Positions 30,991 through 42,450 of a stretch of 64,000 nucleotides of DNA are shown one piece after another. The position numbers were made by a program, and so were the translations under genes. Numbering within the stretch: position 1 is the stretch's first letter; every line of letters begins with the position of its first letter. A model generated the notes under the pieces. That model made no database searches, had not been told where the DNA came from, and was given only the letters and a program-made list of their open reading frames with translations. The DNA is from Saccopteryx bilineata (Eukaryota; Chordata; Mammalia; Chiroptera; Emballonuridae), in the NCBI RefSeq assembly GCF_036850765.1, contig NC_089493.1:9921632-9985631 (forward strand). Direction: 5' to 3'.

Positions 30991-32004
30991 TGTTGTTAAT
31001 TACAATATCAGGACCCCTGGACATGGCAACCTTTCTCTCTCCTTCCTATTTCAAGAATCCTACCAGTCCAAAAGGCTCTGGGCAGTGTGTGTGTTGGGGG
31101 AGGGTGGAGAATGGCAGTCTTTTTAAGCCCCCAAGCACAGATGTCCACCCTGTGAAGGAAGCACGTAACCAAATGACTACCATCTGCACCACACTTTGCA
31201 AAGCACATCCGCGCACACTGACTCACTTGGTCCTCCTGGACTCGGGCAGCGGCTCTGATTTAAGAGCAGAGCATCGGAGATTTCCCAGCTCAGCTGAGAG
31301 CTCCCCCTCCCAGCTGCTGCAGGGCAGAGGCGAGTCGCAGCCGCATGGCAGACGCCAGGCACCCCTACGCTGCACAGGGCTTGCAGACTCCAGCTTCTGC
31401 CCCTTCGCATGCGCCAGACCCCCTGACACGGACACCTGTCACCTCCCGCCTCCCCCACCCTAGCTACCATTCGTGGAGGTCTCCTCCAGGCGGTCCAGCT
31501 GAGGCAGCCTCGGGGACTGTGCTCTCTCCAGACGTGTCCAGTCTGGACCCATTGCCGGATGTGGGGAGGTTCCTCACCCCCTGGGGCCCGGCTCTGCACC
31601 GGGCTGTGCCGTGCGCCACTTACCTTTGTCTCCTCCCCAGTGCCCAGCGCAGTGTCGGCCCGCGGCCGCTGTTCAACAAATAGCTGTTGTCTGGGGTTGT
31701 GTCCTCCCTGGAGGCTGTCCCTGAGAGAAGGCGTGAGTGTCACAGCGATTTGAGAGGTGATCCCACGGAGATGGGGAGAGCAGAAAGGAAGACAACAGCA
31801 GGTGCATCACCAAGCGTGTCATCATCATGGCTCCTGAGGTGCAGGAGGTGCAGACCGCGCCTCAGAGGGGCCCCATCTGGGAGAGCAGGGGACAGGGCCT
31901 CCCTCTGCCCTGGTCACCTCCGTTCCACCTTCTGCCTCTGTCAGCTTGACCGGTCTGGGTGCCGCATGTAAGCGCGGTCACACAGTATTTGTCCTTCCCT
32001 GCCT
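30991..32004. other. Unassigned, partly GC-rich DNA
   Basis: No gene is recognised. The minus-strand 188-codon frame at 31177-31743 and its overlapping plus-strand frames have no domain and reflect GC content. Confidence 0.4.
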
Positions 32005-32335
32005 GGCTTGGACGTGTTACACGTGAAGATGCACATATCCTTTGGCCCAAAAGTCACAATTCTGGGAATCCGCTTCATAAGAAAAATAAAAGCAGCAGTA
32101 CTAAATGACATGTGTCTCAAAGATTTTATTGTGTCAAGGTGGAAAAACCGGGAAATCACCTCCACCCAAGAGAATACTGGCCGAATAAGCAATTTTACAC
32201 CCGTGTTCTGGGAAGTTATACAGCTATTAAACAGAATGAGTAGATTCCTGCATGTCAGTCTCTGGGGCAATGGTCAAGATATACAAAAGTTAAGCAAGAG
32301 AAAAAGGGCAAGTCACAGGCACTGTTACAAAGTGG
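32005..32335 (+). repeat. Old L1/HAL1-type LINE fragment
   Basis: 'TTTGGCCCAAAAGTCACAAT', 'TCAAGGTGGAAAAACCGGG' and 'GAAGTTATACAGCTATTAAA' recall the end of LINE ORF2. It is heavily diverged. Confidence 0.5.
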
Positions 32336-32734
32336 GGGTTCGCTAATACCCGGCACGGAGCTGGCGCGCACTGTCCCTTTGCGCAGGCTCTGTCTGCGAT
32401 CCAGGCGCTGCCCTATGCCGGCTGCTCATGTCCTGTGTGTGGGGGCCTTGTATCGGCACATCTTGCTCCTGCACTGGGTTCTGCCCCCTAGTCCTCAATG
32501 GCCTTGGCAACCAGTAGAATGCCCTCATTACTGTTTTACAATATTTTTCTAAATGAAAGAATTGTAGGATACTATAAGTGTGTGGTATATGTGTTCAGGT
32601 ATGTTGTATGAACAAGTAGAAGTGTGTTAAAATAGACTCTGGGAGGATGAGACTTAACTTTTCCTCTATTCAACTTTTACATTAAGGTCTATCGCTGCTG
32701 AAATTAAGATAATAAAAATCAAGAAGAGTATCCT
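32336..32734. other. Unassigned; possible LINE tail
   Basis: Bases 32630-32720 (ending AAGATAATAAAAATCAAG) may be a LINE 3' tail. Nothing else is recognised. Confidence 0.35.
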
Positions 32735-33510
32735 GTACATCATGACTCAGTAGTTCTACTCCTGGTTACATATGCAAGTGAAGTGAGTATTCATAGCCAT
32801 CAAAAGACAGTTACAAGATCCTGACCAGGCGGTGGCACAGTGGATAGAGCATTGGACTGGAATGTGGAGGACCCAGGTTCGAGACCCTGAGGTCACCAGC
32901 TTGATTGCGGGCTCATCTGGTTTGGGCAAGGTTCACCAGGTTGAGCCCAAGGTTGCTGGCTCAAGCAAGGGGTCACTTGGTCTGCTGTAGCCCCCCAGTC
33001 AAGGCACATATGAGAAATCAATCAATGAACAACTAAAGAACCATAACGAAGAATTGATATTTCTCATCTCTCTCCCTTCCTGTCTATCTGTCCCTATCTA
33101 TCCCTCTCTCTGACTCTTTTTGTCTCTGTCACCAAAAAAAAAAAAAAAAAAAAAAGACAGTTACAAGAATGCTCAAAGGAACATATTAGCTAAAAAAAAA
33201 AATGGGAATAACCAAATGTCCATCAATAGTAGAACAGATGTTATTAGTGGTATGGTCATCCAGTGGAATACTATACAGCAAGGAAAAAGAACGACCTACT
33301 TGTGTGTGCAACATTGAAGTTCAAGAACCAGCGAAACTAACCTGTGGTGTTAAAGGTCAGGACAGTCCTTGCAGAGTTTGTTGGGGAGGGGAGTGGAGAA
33401 GGAGGGAGGAGATTACTGAGTGGTGAGTCTGTGTATGTATGTATATGTACAAATGCATCACAAGCTGATAGATGTGTGCCTGTTAATGATATATAGCAGC
33501 TCTAAGTAAA
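32735..33510 (+). repeat. Old L1 3' region, split by a SINE
   Basis: 'CAGTAGTTCTACTCCTGGTT' before the SINE continues after it with 'GGGAATAACCAAATGTCCAT', 'CCAGTGGAATACTATACAGC' and a GC-rich UTR, as in L1 ORF2 ends. The SINE at 32819-33151 lies inside. Confidence 0.75.
32802..33168 (+). mobile_element. Family B SINE with 17-bp target duplication
   Basis: The element is about 32819-33151. It starts CCTGACCAGGCGGTGGCACA, has B box GGTTCGAGACC, the CAAGGCACATATGAGAAATC middle, a CT-rich region and a poly-A tail. A perfect 17-bp duplication AAAAGACAGTTACAAGA flanks it (32802-32818 and 33152-33168). Confidence 0.95.
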
Positions 33511-35344
33511 TAAGAAAAATTAATCAAGAGACAGAAAGTACAGGGAGGAAGAGAGAAGGAAGAAAGGAAGGAGAGGGACAATTGAAGAGGAAAAAGTGAC
33601 TGAGCAGCTTATTCACAGGGCTCTTCTGCGGGGAGGAAAGCAAACACAGAAGCCAGGAGTGAACCGGAACATTACCCTGGGTTGACTGGGGGAAACATCC
33701 CTCTACTGCAAGTTCTCTGCCTTTGAACAGGGAACCTACTCACCGGACAGCACTGTGCAGGGAGGTGGGGTGCACTGGGCTTTGGGGTTATACAGAATCC
33801 CAGCCGGTGCCCAGGGCAAGGCTCATGGCCTCTCTGAGCCCGCGCGCAGCCCATGGCCCTGGCAGACCCTCCTCGCGGCCGGCAGGAGATGCCAGATGTC
33901 TGCGTCTGTGCCCGGCTCACTGTAGACACGCCGACGTGGTCTCCCTTCCCCTCTGCTCTGCGGAACCAGAGAGGGGAGTGATCTGTTCAGTTTCTGGACG
34001 GAGGGCTTTTGACAGGTGAAAGCATTTGAGAAAGAAAATCCTTCTTCTAATAGAACGGATGGTCGGAAATTTCTCTAAAAAAAAAAAAAAATCAAGCTTC
34101 CAACTCAAGCAAGCCATGGGTGAAATTTAAGCATTGCTCTGATTATGTATCTAATATTGACCAGAGAGGGGAGGGGTGGGCGTAGATAAAAGACGCTTCT
34201 TACTCACGACTCGCTCTTTTCTTTTTCCATATGCTGTGTTTATGATTATGGGTTTTAGAGCGTTTTTCTTCTTGTATTTCATAAAATACCTCATTTATCC
34301 ACATAATTCAGCCCACTCCCCCTTCCCTGGCATTTCACTGCAGAGGAGGAAGGGAAGGGATCGCGGGGCCTCCAGGGGCTGGTCCGCCACCTCCCTGGCA
34401 AAGCTCTGGGCCCTTCAGAGCCTCGGTGACTCCCCAGGAGGCACCCAGAAGTCAGCAGCCAGTCTGAGCCGGCCCTTCCAGAATTTCCCTCGTCTGTGAA
34501 CTCTCGCTCTGTCCTATGGAAGTAGATGTTAAAAGAGGAGGCACACGCAGGATGCATGTTGCGGGGAGGGGGCGAGCGGAAACGCTGGAAGGCGGAGGAG
34601 AAGGGAGCTTGGGGCGTCACGAGGTGGGGCCCACCTGTAGGAGTGCCTTCTTTGGGGTCCACCTGTAGGCTGAAGGTTCTGCTGGGGGGGCGTCTCCTGT
34701 GGGTTCTCACCAAATAGTAACTGAAGTTGCTATGATTGGAAGGCAGTGGAGAATGGCCTTGAGACTAGTGAGTGCTGTGTGGGCATCATTTGGGGGTTGT
34801 GGCGTGGGCATGGCTAGGGGCTCGCAGGAGGAGGAGCTTGGGGGAGTTTGGAGTGCTCTGCATAACAGTGGCGGGGGTGGCATGGTGAAGACCTTCATTT
34901 ACACAGAGCATTCACTTCCTCGGGAAAGACTCCCAAGCATGGGACTCAGAGAAGTCCTCTCTCTCAGCCACTCCTTGGGCAGGTAGACAGGTTCCTTGGG
35001 TCACGGCGTCTAAACCCCCTCCTCATGCCTCCAGGGCACCTTGTATCACCACCTGCGCCTGCCTCGTATAATTGCTTGCATGTCTCTCCCTTCTAGATAA
35101 GGGACACGTGGAAGTGAGGAGTGGAGCCTCTCCGTCTCTCTGCCCCTAGGATGGGCACCAGATGGAGCCCACAGGAGGGACAGCCACTCAGTGCCTGGAA
35201 GAGGAATAAATGGTGTGACCGGTCAGCACGGGCCCCTGCTGTGCGCACGACTGAACAGCCCCACCCAGGGTGTCGGGAAGGCCAGGTGGGCTGGTGGCAG
35301 GTGAGAGGAGGACGTTTCCCGAGGGAGCCCCCTCTTCTGCTCTC
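33511..35344. other. Unassigned DNA
   Basis: No gene or confident repeat is recognised. There is a purine-rich patch at 33535-33600 and an A-run at 34078-34091. Frames up to 140 codons near 34290-34713 overlap on both strands without domains. Confidence 0.4.
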
Positions 35345-35495
35345 TTCGGGTGTGCTCACTGTGTACCTGCTGCCACCCGATCCTCCCAGCCACCCAAGGA
35401 GTTGACACCATCACACCCAGCATACAGATGAGAAAACCGAGGGTCGGGAAAGCTGGGGTCTGGCCCAAGGTCACACGTGGTGAGTTAGGCGGATA
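35345..35495 (-). repeat. MIR SINE fragment
   Basis: Antisense MIR: 'CACCCAGCATACAGATGAG', 'AAAACCGAGGGTCGGGAAAG' and 'GGCCCAAGGTCACACGTGG'. Confidence 0.78.
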
Positions 35496-36544
35496 GCCGG
35501 GACATGAACCGGGCCATCGGATGGCCAGGTCCTGCCCCTCTGTGCTCTGCAGAGCACATTCTGAGCACTCCCCATGAAACAGGTCACTTCATGCAGAGGA
35601 AGAAGGAGGCTGACCTCATAATCATGGTCGTCTCATGGGAAGAACTGCCCCAGGGGGCTCCAGGACCCTCATCTCAGCCTAGTCGCTGGCCTGGAAGCCA
35701 TGGCTAGACTCTGCTTCCTAGGGAAATTCCATTATGGCTGTGTTCTTGCCGTACATTCTAGGCAGAAAGCCCACCCGTGAGTGCAGCCCGAGATAATGCT
35801 ATCGGGCAGAAAGCCCCCTCCCCACCACCCAAAACCCACAGACTCATTCAGCCAACTCAAGAACGCCTGTCCGGGAAGGACCACTCCAGGGTCTCCAGGA
35901 CACAGTCTGGCCGCCTGTAAGACAGACTCACAGAACTGGACGGTCTGTCCACTACCCGCAGTGGGAGGTGAGAACCCCGCGGCCCCGAGAAGATAACACG
36001 GCTGAGGTGGAAGTGTGGCCCAGCAGCCCGGTCAGGTCTGTCACTCTCGATGTCTGACACTTTGTCCCCACACGAGCAGCACCAGCACTGATCCCATAGC
36101 AGGAGGTGTCCATCTCCGCGGGGACCGTCCTCACTGTCGCATTACGATGCTGTTGCTGATGACCATCCTCATGGTGTGTGGGGGATCTCCACAAGGCCCT
36201 CTGGAAGTAGGTGGCATTTGGAAGTGAGTGGCATTAGCCCAGGGCTTTCCCCTGGGAAAACAGAAGAGCCTCCCCAAGATCACAGGACAGGGGTCTCAAG
36301 GCGCTGCCGCCCCACCCCCAGACTCCAAACTTGCTCCCTAAGATTTAGTGTTAAAGTGTTTAAGGTCTTCGTTGTGCAGGTAATATTGGGCCTGGTCATT
36401 TCTCACACATGCAGAGAGCTGGACAGTGTGAAAGGTGGACAGTGTCTCCATCAGAGCCGAAAACCCAGCCTCCCGGCACGTGGGTGGTTAGAATCTTTCC
36501 AGAATGTTCACTGACCTCAACTCATAGAAGAAAAAAAAGCTCAT
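35496..36544. other. Unassigned DNA
   Basis: No feature is recognised. Confidence 0.35.
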
Positions 36545-36740
36545 TCACTGGGTTCCACCCAGGTGCTGCGAATGTGCCGGGCCCTGCACATACTTGAGGT
36601 CCTCCAAGCCCCAGAAGGCAGGTGTTCTCCGGCCTTACCAATGAGGGGACAGTGGCCAAAGACATCAAGTGACCCAGCTGCACCACCCAGCCCTGTCACC
36701 CAGCTAGCCGGGCAGAGACATCGTTCGAGGCCCCAGCTCT
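36545..36740 (-). repeat. MIR SINE fragment
   Basis: Antisense MIR: 'AATGTGCCGGGCCCTGCACA', 'CAATGAGGGGACAGTGGCC' and 'CACCCAGCTAGCCGGGCAGA' are in order. Confidence 0.65.
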
Positions 36741-37679
36741 GTCCTCCAGCCTTTTCGGTCAGTATGTTGGTTCCTTAGTATCGTGACAGAGGACTCCCAA
36801 CTTAGATAGGCTGGGGACATTCCGTCTAGAAAGGAAACAGCAGTAGAATTGTCTTCAAATGGTCCCTCTGAGCTGGTAACAAAGCCAGAGAAGGGGGAGA
36901 CCTTGGAACTCCTGGGGTCAGAGCAGGTGGATGAGCATCAGCTGCTCTTGGCCATGAGGAGTCCCCATCCAGAGGCTGTACCCAGATGTGTGTGTGGGGG
37001 GGGGAGTGACACTGACGCCACACCTACATCCACACCCTTTTCCCTTACCTGGCCTGAGGGCCTCCCACAGGGCAGGCATGATGGAGATGTGTAAGAGTGG
37101 GTCTTTTTCTGTGGAATTAAATTTAAAAGAATTTATAAATTGCCCAGCTCAGGGAGTGGCACACAGGAGATGATCAACAAACATGCATTTCTTCTCCTTG
37201 GTCTCCAGAAGGAATTGGACCCAAGAATCTGGTCACGTTGGCTGTGATTTGGGAAGCTGAGGCCGAGTGTGGTGACCCTGCAAGCCAGCTGTGTCCAGAT
37301 GTTTTGTATGCACCTCAGGCCTATTCTGTACTAAATCCTCGCACTGTAAAGAGGCATTGTGTGTGGAGAAGCCCCCAGCTGGAGTTGTTAATGGGGGGGG
37401 GGGGTTCCACTTAGCTGGCGGAGGCCCTTCTGATAAGGCCAGGGGGTGTGTTAAGAGCCCTTCAGTCTGTTGGTGGTCTGCAGAGAACATAGCAGCACCT
37501 TCTGCTAATTATCTACCTTCCAGGGGATTCGCCCCCCTCCCCAGTTTGGGGATTTGAGGTAAGGAGGGGGGTAGCCAGTGCTGCTGATTGATTGGTGTCT
37601 TCCCAATAACCCTCCAATTAAGTCTGGGGATTACAGTGAGGAGGTGAGGAGGTAATACCCAAAATAAACATGAGGACCC
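36741..37679. other. Unassigned DNA; short MIR or L2 tail
   Basis: Bases 37120-37200 (GCCCAGCTCAGGGAGTGGCA, GATGATCAACAAACATGC) look like a sense MIR or L2 3' end. A G-run lies at about 37394-37405. No gene is recognised. Confidence 0.4.
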
Positions 37680-37930
37680 TTCCTAAGTGCATTCTTGCCA
37701 GCAAGTTAAATAATCCGGCCCCTGGAGCCTGTTCCTAAAAGATTTAAATACTAATTCAGGGGAGGGGTGTGGGCGGGAAGCATAGTAGATTTCTACCGAT
37801 TCTGACTTCTTCTGACATCTTTTAAAGGCTTCATTACCGCGCGGTCTGATTCCCTTTGACGATTGTCAAATTAAGTTTACTAAAAACTGGAGAAGACTTT
37901 GTTCCGGGGTGGGAGGGGAAGGGGCGCCGC
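37680..37930. promoter_or_regulatory. Candidate conserved non-coding element
   Basis: This is repeat-free DNA with several AT-rich regulatory-like words (AAATACTAATTCAGG, GATTGTCAAATTAAG, a TTTAAAGGCTTCATTACC stretch). The inference is from composition only. Confidence 0.25.
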
Positions 37931-38124
37931 TGGATTAGAAACATGAGTCGTCCCCAGCTTGTCTGTCCACCCTGGCATCGTTTTATTCTGTGTTTCTGAG
38001 AGGCTCCGAGTAATCAGTTCCAGAGGCCAGGCCGGGGAAGCCTCGGCAGAGGGGCCTCCTCCTGGGCTATCGCTTCGAGTATTTTATGCAGCGAACAGAG
38101 TTGCGATGGGGTCCTATTTGAATG

Positions 38125-38271
38125 TATGCTTGGTGGATGTCACTCTCCCCGAGAGCCGCTCTCTGGGGGCCCTATGCTTGGTGGATGTCACTCTCCCCCG
38201 AGAGCCGCTCTCTGGGGGCCCTATGCTTGGTGGATGTCGCTCTCCCCCCGAGAGCCACTCTCTGGGGGCCC
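38125..38271. repeat. Minisatellite, 3 copies of 48, 49 and 50 bp
   Basis: The unit begins TATGCTTGGTGGATGTC and ends CTCTGGGGGCCC. The copies at 38125, 38173 and 38222 have an internal C-run of four, five and six bases in turn, which accounts for the lengths 48, 49 and 50. Only two other substitutions are seen, both in copy three. Confidence 0.96.
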
Positions 38272-38376
38272 TCGGGCCAGGTGTGAATGCTCGGGCTGCT
38301 GTGCCAGGAGTTCTGCGTGAATTGTTGAGCTTCGAAGGAAGGAAGGGCGTTGAGAACAGGCTGATCCTCATCGCAA

Positions 38377-39061
38377 TGTTGTAAAGCCAGTAGCCACGGC
38401 CACCATCACAGCAGCCCGGCCCATGCAGGTTCGCATTGGATTCGGACAGTCGGTAAAGAAACAATGGAGCCAAAAACTGATGGGCCATCATCTTTAATCC
38501 TAGCTTGCACCCGGCGGGCAAGTAAAAACACACACTGGGCTCCAAAACCCACTCACATTCAGTGCTCACAAAGCCACTGACTTATCCGAGTTTCCTAGAA
38601 TCAAAGGTTTCTAGCTCACCAGACTTATTCACCTCTGTTCCCCATCTCCTTCCTTCTCTCTGCACAAACTCTGCACTAACTGGCTTCTCACTCAACACTC
38701 CGCCATCTTGGCTGCCTCTCCTGGCCTCCTCCACGTGGCCTTTCTCTGCTCTCCTCTACTCTCTCCTCTAATATTAATCTCAGGAACCGAGAGAGAGCAA
38801 GTTACCGTTCTGACCCATTTTATAGAGTAGAAATCAAAACCTTTAATCCAATATACAAAACAGGGAAGTCTCTAATACAAAGTCACTTCTCTGAGGCATG
38901 ATGGGATTGCACCACCCACATCAAAAAGGTGGGAAAGGCTTAGTCCCAAAACCAAGCCCCAGGCTACAAGGATCCTGCCTGCCCATAGCCCGCCCCTCCC
39001 CCCAACACACATTAATATCACCTGGGTGACGGCCTCCACGTGGGCAGCACCATCTTTAACA
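38377..39061 (-). mobile_element. Solo LTR of an endogenous retrovirus
   Basis: The block is 685 bp and on the minus strand starts TGTTAAAG and ends CTTTACAACA, the TG...CA ends of a retroviral LTR with a short inverted repeat. On that strand it has a TATA box in CTCTATAAAATGGG (38814-38827), a YY1-type CCAAGATGGCGG (38700-38711) after the expected start site, and an ATTAAAG polyadenylation-like word (38492-38498). There is no gag, pol or env next to it, so recombination has removed the provirus interior. I found no convincing target duplication. The class of retrovirus is not certain. Confidence 0.72.
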
Positions 39062-39069
39062 AAGTGAGC

Positions 39070-39290
39070 ATAATATATTTTATCTGCCCAACAGACGTTT
39101 ACTGAGCACATACTGTATGCCTGTACTCTCCCTCTCATTTAACCCTGATGACAAACTGCCCAGCGAGGAAGGACCTGTCATCGTCCCCATTTCCTAGATG
39201 AGACTGCCACGTCTCGCAGCGGTCAAGGGCTTGCCCAGGGCCGTACGTGGCCGGACAGCTCCATCCCAGGTGGGAGGCTGGAGACAGGAA
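39070..39290 (-). repeat. MIR SINE fragment
   Basis: Antisense MIR: 'CGTTTACTGAGCACATACTG', 'TCGTCCCCATTTCCTAGATG' and 'GTCAAGGGCTTGCCCAGGGC' are in order. Confidence 0.8.
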
Positions 39291-39758
39291 GCCTCTCCCG
39301 CTTGGCACGTTGCCTGGAGGAGCTCCGTGCTGCACTCTGTCCCGTCCTCGGGGTCACCAAGCCGTGCTCTGGAGAGAATGTGGGTGCGAAGTTTCCGAAG
39401 GCACAGAGTCCCCGGAGGACGGAAGCATGACCATCTCGCCATGCGGTCAGTTTGTCTCCGTTTGTCCTCCAGCCACGAGCCTCTCACCTCCCCCGAGGTG
39501 GACACGCCATCCGCGGGCAGTCCTGGCGGACGGAACCTTGTTCTGAGCCGAGATCTGAGTCTGGCAGGTGCTCCTAGCCTCTGAGAAAGTGAAGCTCTGG
39601 TCTCTGCCCCCACAGTCTGTCTCGGTGCTGAAGAAATATAATGATAGTTCCCGAATGCCCCAAACCACCTCTTTTTGGTACTTTCCCCTCCAATCCCATA
39701 ACAGCAGCAAGCTAAAGAGGAAGCCAGCTCGTTGGTGTGACTCACCTGAAAACCAGTT
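39291..39758. other. Unassigned, moderately CpG-rich DNA
   Basis: Several CpG sites occur between 39300 and 39560. Open frames exist on both strands (up to 183 codons on the minus strand, starting upstream in the MIR), with no domain. Confidence 0.4.
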
Positions 39759-39763
39759 AAACG

Positions 39764-39946
39764 TTTTTTATTGATTGATTTTTAGAAAGAAAGTGTATGT
39801 GTGAGAGAGAAAGAAACATCAATTTGTTGTTCCATTTATTTATGCATTCATTGGTTGATTCTGGTATATGCCCTGGCTGGGGATCGAACCTACAACCTTG
39901 GGGTATTGGCAAAACCCTCTAACCAGCTGAGCTACCTGGCCAGGGT
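39764..39946 (-). mobile_element. Ves-type bat SINE
   Basis: Reverse complement of a Ves element: T-rich start with TTTTTATTGATTGATTTTTA, then 'GAAAGAAACATCAATTTG', the B-box complement GGGGATCGAACC and the end GCTGAGCTACCTGGCCAGGG. The copy is full length for the family (about 180 bp). Imperfect GAAAACCA/GAAACCA words flank it. Confidence 0.9.
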
Positions 39947-40054
39947 GAAACCACTTTTGAAGTGTTGTTTCCTGGTCACCGCAGTGCCCGCAGGAAAGAC
40001 ATAATTGCTGCCACCTTTGGATGCACGGCCATGAAGAGAATTGCCCTGGATTGA

Positions 40055-40150
40055 GAGGCTGACCCCTTACTCTCCATCACCCTGGACGAGTCACGTCCTG
40101 TCTCTGAAACTCTGTAAAAGGGCATTATCTCCTCCCTGGGGCCATGTGTA
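40055..40150 (+). repeat. MIR SINE fragment
   Basis: Sense MIR: 'GGACGAGTCACGTCCTGTCT' and 'GAAACTCTGTAAAAGGGC'. Confidence 0.5.
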
Positions 40151-40364
40151 GGTCATGTACAAGTTGTCATGAAGGACCAAGGGTGGCACAGACGTTGTCG
40201 GATCCGGTGCCATCAGCACGCGGGCACGGCTTCTTCCCGAGACCATCAGACTACCTGGGGCACAGTGATACTTCTCTTGTCCACATCTGTCCAACGGATG
40301 AATAAAGTGACACAGAGTCTTCCTGACTAGAAAGCTAGGGAACAACTGCAACTCTGATAAATGA
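40151..40364. other. Unassigned DNA
   Basis: Nothing is recognised. Confidence 0.3.
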
Positions 40365-40515
40365 ACTGGAGTAGGAGCTCTGTGACCTCAGCCAGTTCAC
40401 TATGCCTTCCTATGACCCTAGTGTTCTTGTCCTTCTAATGAGCAAATATCGTCACCTTGAAGCATTTGGAGATGAGAGCCAGGGCCTGGCACACAGTGGC
40501 TGTACGACAGATCAC
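40365..40515 (+). repeat. MIR SINE fragment
   Basis: Sense MIR: 'CTGTGACCTCAGCCAGTTCA', 'GTTCTTGTCCTTCTAATGAG' and 'CAGGGCCTGGCACACAGTGG'. Confidence 0.7.
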
Positions 40516-40559
40516 TGCTGGCCGTCCCCTTTCCTCACTCCTATTTGAAGATAAAAGTA

Positions 40560-41060
40560 TTGCCACCGCTCTGACATCAAATTCATCTGATTTTTTTTTT
40601 AAGCATTTAGCAAAGAGGCGAGAGGCGGCATTGCAGAAATACCATAATCAGAACATCCTGGATCTTGGAAATTGAAGGCGTCACTCCACTCTTTGTGGAA
40701 ATAATTGTTTTCCAAGTGGCTTGTTCCTCAGGTAACCTGATGGTGACGGCAATAATGCAATTTTCATATCGAGATGTTGTTCTAGAAGGAGGATGTCTGT
40801 TTCACTTGGGCTCGTTGAAACCCAATCTACAGGAAAGGATGTTATAACAGGACTGGAGCTTAAATTTCATTTGCTGATTTAATAAAAACTAACAGGATGG
40901 ATTTGGGGATATTTCATTAATCTTTCTTTCCTTTCAGTGCAAAGGAAATTAAGTTCACTCTAGTTCAAACTTTGTTTCACTCTTTACAATCGGCTGCCAA
41001 TGTCCACTTTCTCTCTGGCAAGTTAAAACCTAATTAGTCACAGAAAATGCTTCCCTGACC
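40560..41060. promoter_or_regulatory. Candidate conserved non-coding element
   Basis: About 500 bp without repeats and with many homeobox-like and AT-rich words: AAATAATTGTTTTCC, GGCAATAATGCAATTTTC, TTTCATTAATC and ACCTAATTAGTCAC. The block lies between MIR-containing flanks and lacks CpG decay. Composition alone suggests a conserved enhancer; no conservation data are available. Confidence 0.35.
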
Positions 41061-41459
41061 CTGTCACCATGAGCAGGAAAACACCCAGCGGCAGGCGTGG
41101 GGCCGTATGTGCGCATGCGTACACCACCCCTCCCATCGTTTTTTTGCCGAGTCTTGTTTTTATTGTCAGTAGCTTTTATAACCTGGGTGTGATGGCGTTC
41201 CTGAAAACGTACCCACAGGACATGAGTCTTGAAGATGCTCCTTGCCAGGACTTGTCATCACATGACCCTGAGAACGTCCTCAGGTGCGTTGCTTCACCTG
41301 CGTGGTGGGCTGGGACCCTCTCAAAGTCGGGAAAGAATATTTCGTCATTAATGGGTGCCCTATTCAGCCTCAGCTATGTATTTTTACTTTGCTAGGGGAT
41401 CTGCAGGGCAAATATGTAAAGCAGGGAAGGTGTGAGGGAAACGGCCCCAGGCTTGGGGT
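41061..41459. other. Unassigned DNA
   Basis: No feature is recognised. Confidence 0.35.
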
Positions 41460-41650
41460 CCTGGGAGCCCACGTTTGAGCCCTGGTTCTGTTGCTTGTTA
41501 GCTGTGTGACTTTGGGTAAGCAACTTAACCTCTCTGAGCCCTGGGGTTTTTTTTGGGGGGGGAGGGGATGGGAATAAACAATCCCTGGTCTACATGCCTC
41601 AGAGAGAGAAGTGAGGATCAAACACAGCCTGTTAGGTTCAGTCCAGTGGC
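41460..41650 (+). repeat. MIR SINE fragment with a G-rich insertion
   Basis: Sense MIR: 'AGCTGTGTGACTTTGGGTAA', 'CAACTTAACCTCTCTGAGCC', then a T/G-rich run (41546-41566) and a diverged end. Confidence 0.85.
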
Positions 41651-42319
41651 CACCTCTCCCAGTGGACACCCAGCACCCCTTTCTCTCTTGAGCAGGACAT
41701 TCTTTGTCCCCCGTGCGCAGTTGTGATTATACATCGCCAGCTGCTGCTGACTGGCTCTGCTCACCCCTGCATCTGAGCTCCGGGAGGGTGAGCCCTGGTC
41801 TGCGCCCTACTCTGCACCAGCACTTAGTCCTCTGGCCGGGACGGGGAGACCCTCAGTGGGTGTTTGACGATGGGTCAGTGCATGCGTAGGAACGCCCTTT
41901 TGTGACCTGCAGAAGTGATGTTATAGTCACCGGCCCAGTGGGACATCACCATAGGAACGGGATGTGTTGATGGTGACACAGTTCGCATCCAGTATTTCTG
42001 GGTCGTCTGGAATTGACAGCCCAAGCACCAATTGGAACTTCAGATGCAGCGAGGATCTCAGAGCTTCCAACCCTCTGTCCTAAAGGCAAATGGATGTCAG
42101 CCCTTGCGTTTACAAGGGTTCCGGGATAGAAGCCATGACCGCTGAGGGGCCATTTCTTGCGTGGGAAAGTGACCCATCTGGGGACGGTTCCCACCCCATT
42201 CTAGAGTGTGCAGGATTGGACCCAGGCCTGTGGGACAACTTCTGGGCTTGTCATACCAGCCTATGTGCAGGGGGCACAGGGAAGAGAAAAGTGGGGGAGG
42301 ATAAGCCCAGGTGGAGCCC
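41651..42319. other. Unassigned DNA
   Basis: Bases 41755-41880 (GCATCTGAGCTCCGGGAGGG and a later GGGGAGACCCTCAGTGGGTG) recall an L2 sense 3' end weakly. Nothing else is recognised. Confidence 0.35.
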
Positions 42320-42450
42320 CGCCTGCCCTAAGAGTTGTGTGGTCTGGGCAGGTTGTTCAATCCTCTGGAGCCTCAGTTTCCTCATCTGTATACTGGGGAT
42401 AATACTACTGCTGGCCATAGAGGATTGCAGAGGGAATACATGAAACAGTG
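42320..42450 (+). repeat. MIR SINE fragment
   Basis: Sense MIR: 'GAGCCTCAGTTTCCTCATCT', 'GTATACTGGGGATAATACTA' and 'GCAGAGGGAATACATGAAAC'. Confidence 0.85.

Noticed and set aside
38114..38569. 151-codon minus-strand open frame
   Set aside because: It joins the end of a solo LTR to a minisatellite, so it is a chance frame.
38377..39061. Complete provirus next to the LTR
   Set aside because: No retroviral gag, pol or env similarity is seen on either side, and no second LTR is present in the window.
40921..40937. Splice-acceptor-like TCTTTCTTTCCTTTCAG
   Set aside because: No open frame with a matching donor follows it; polypyrimidine plus AG is common by chance.
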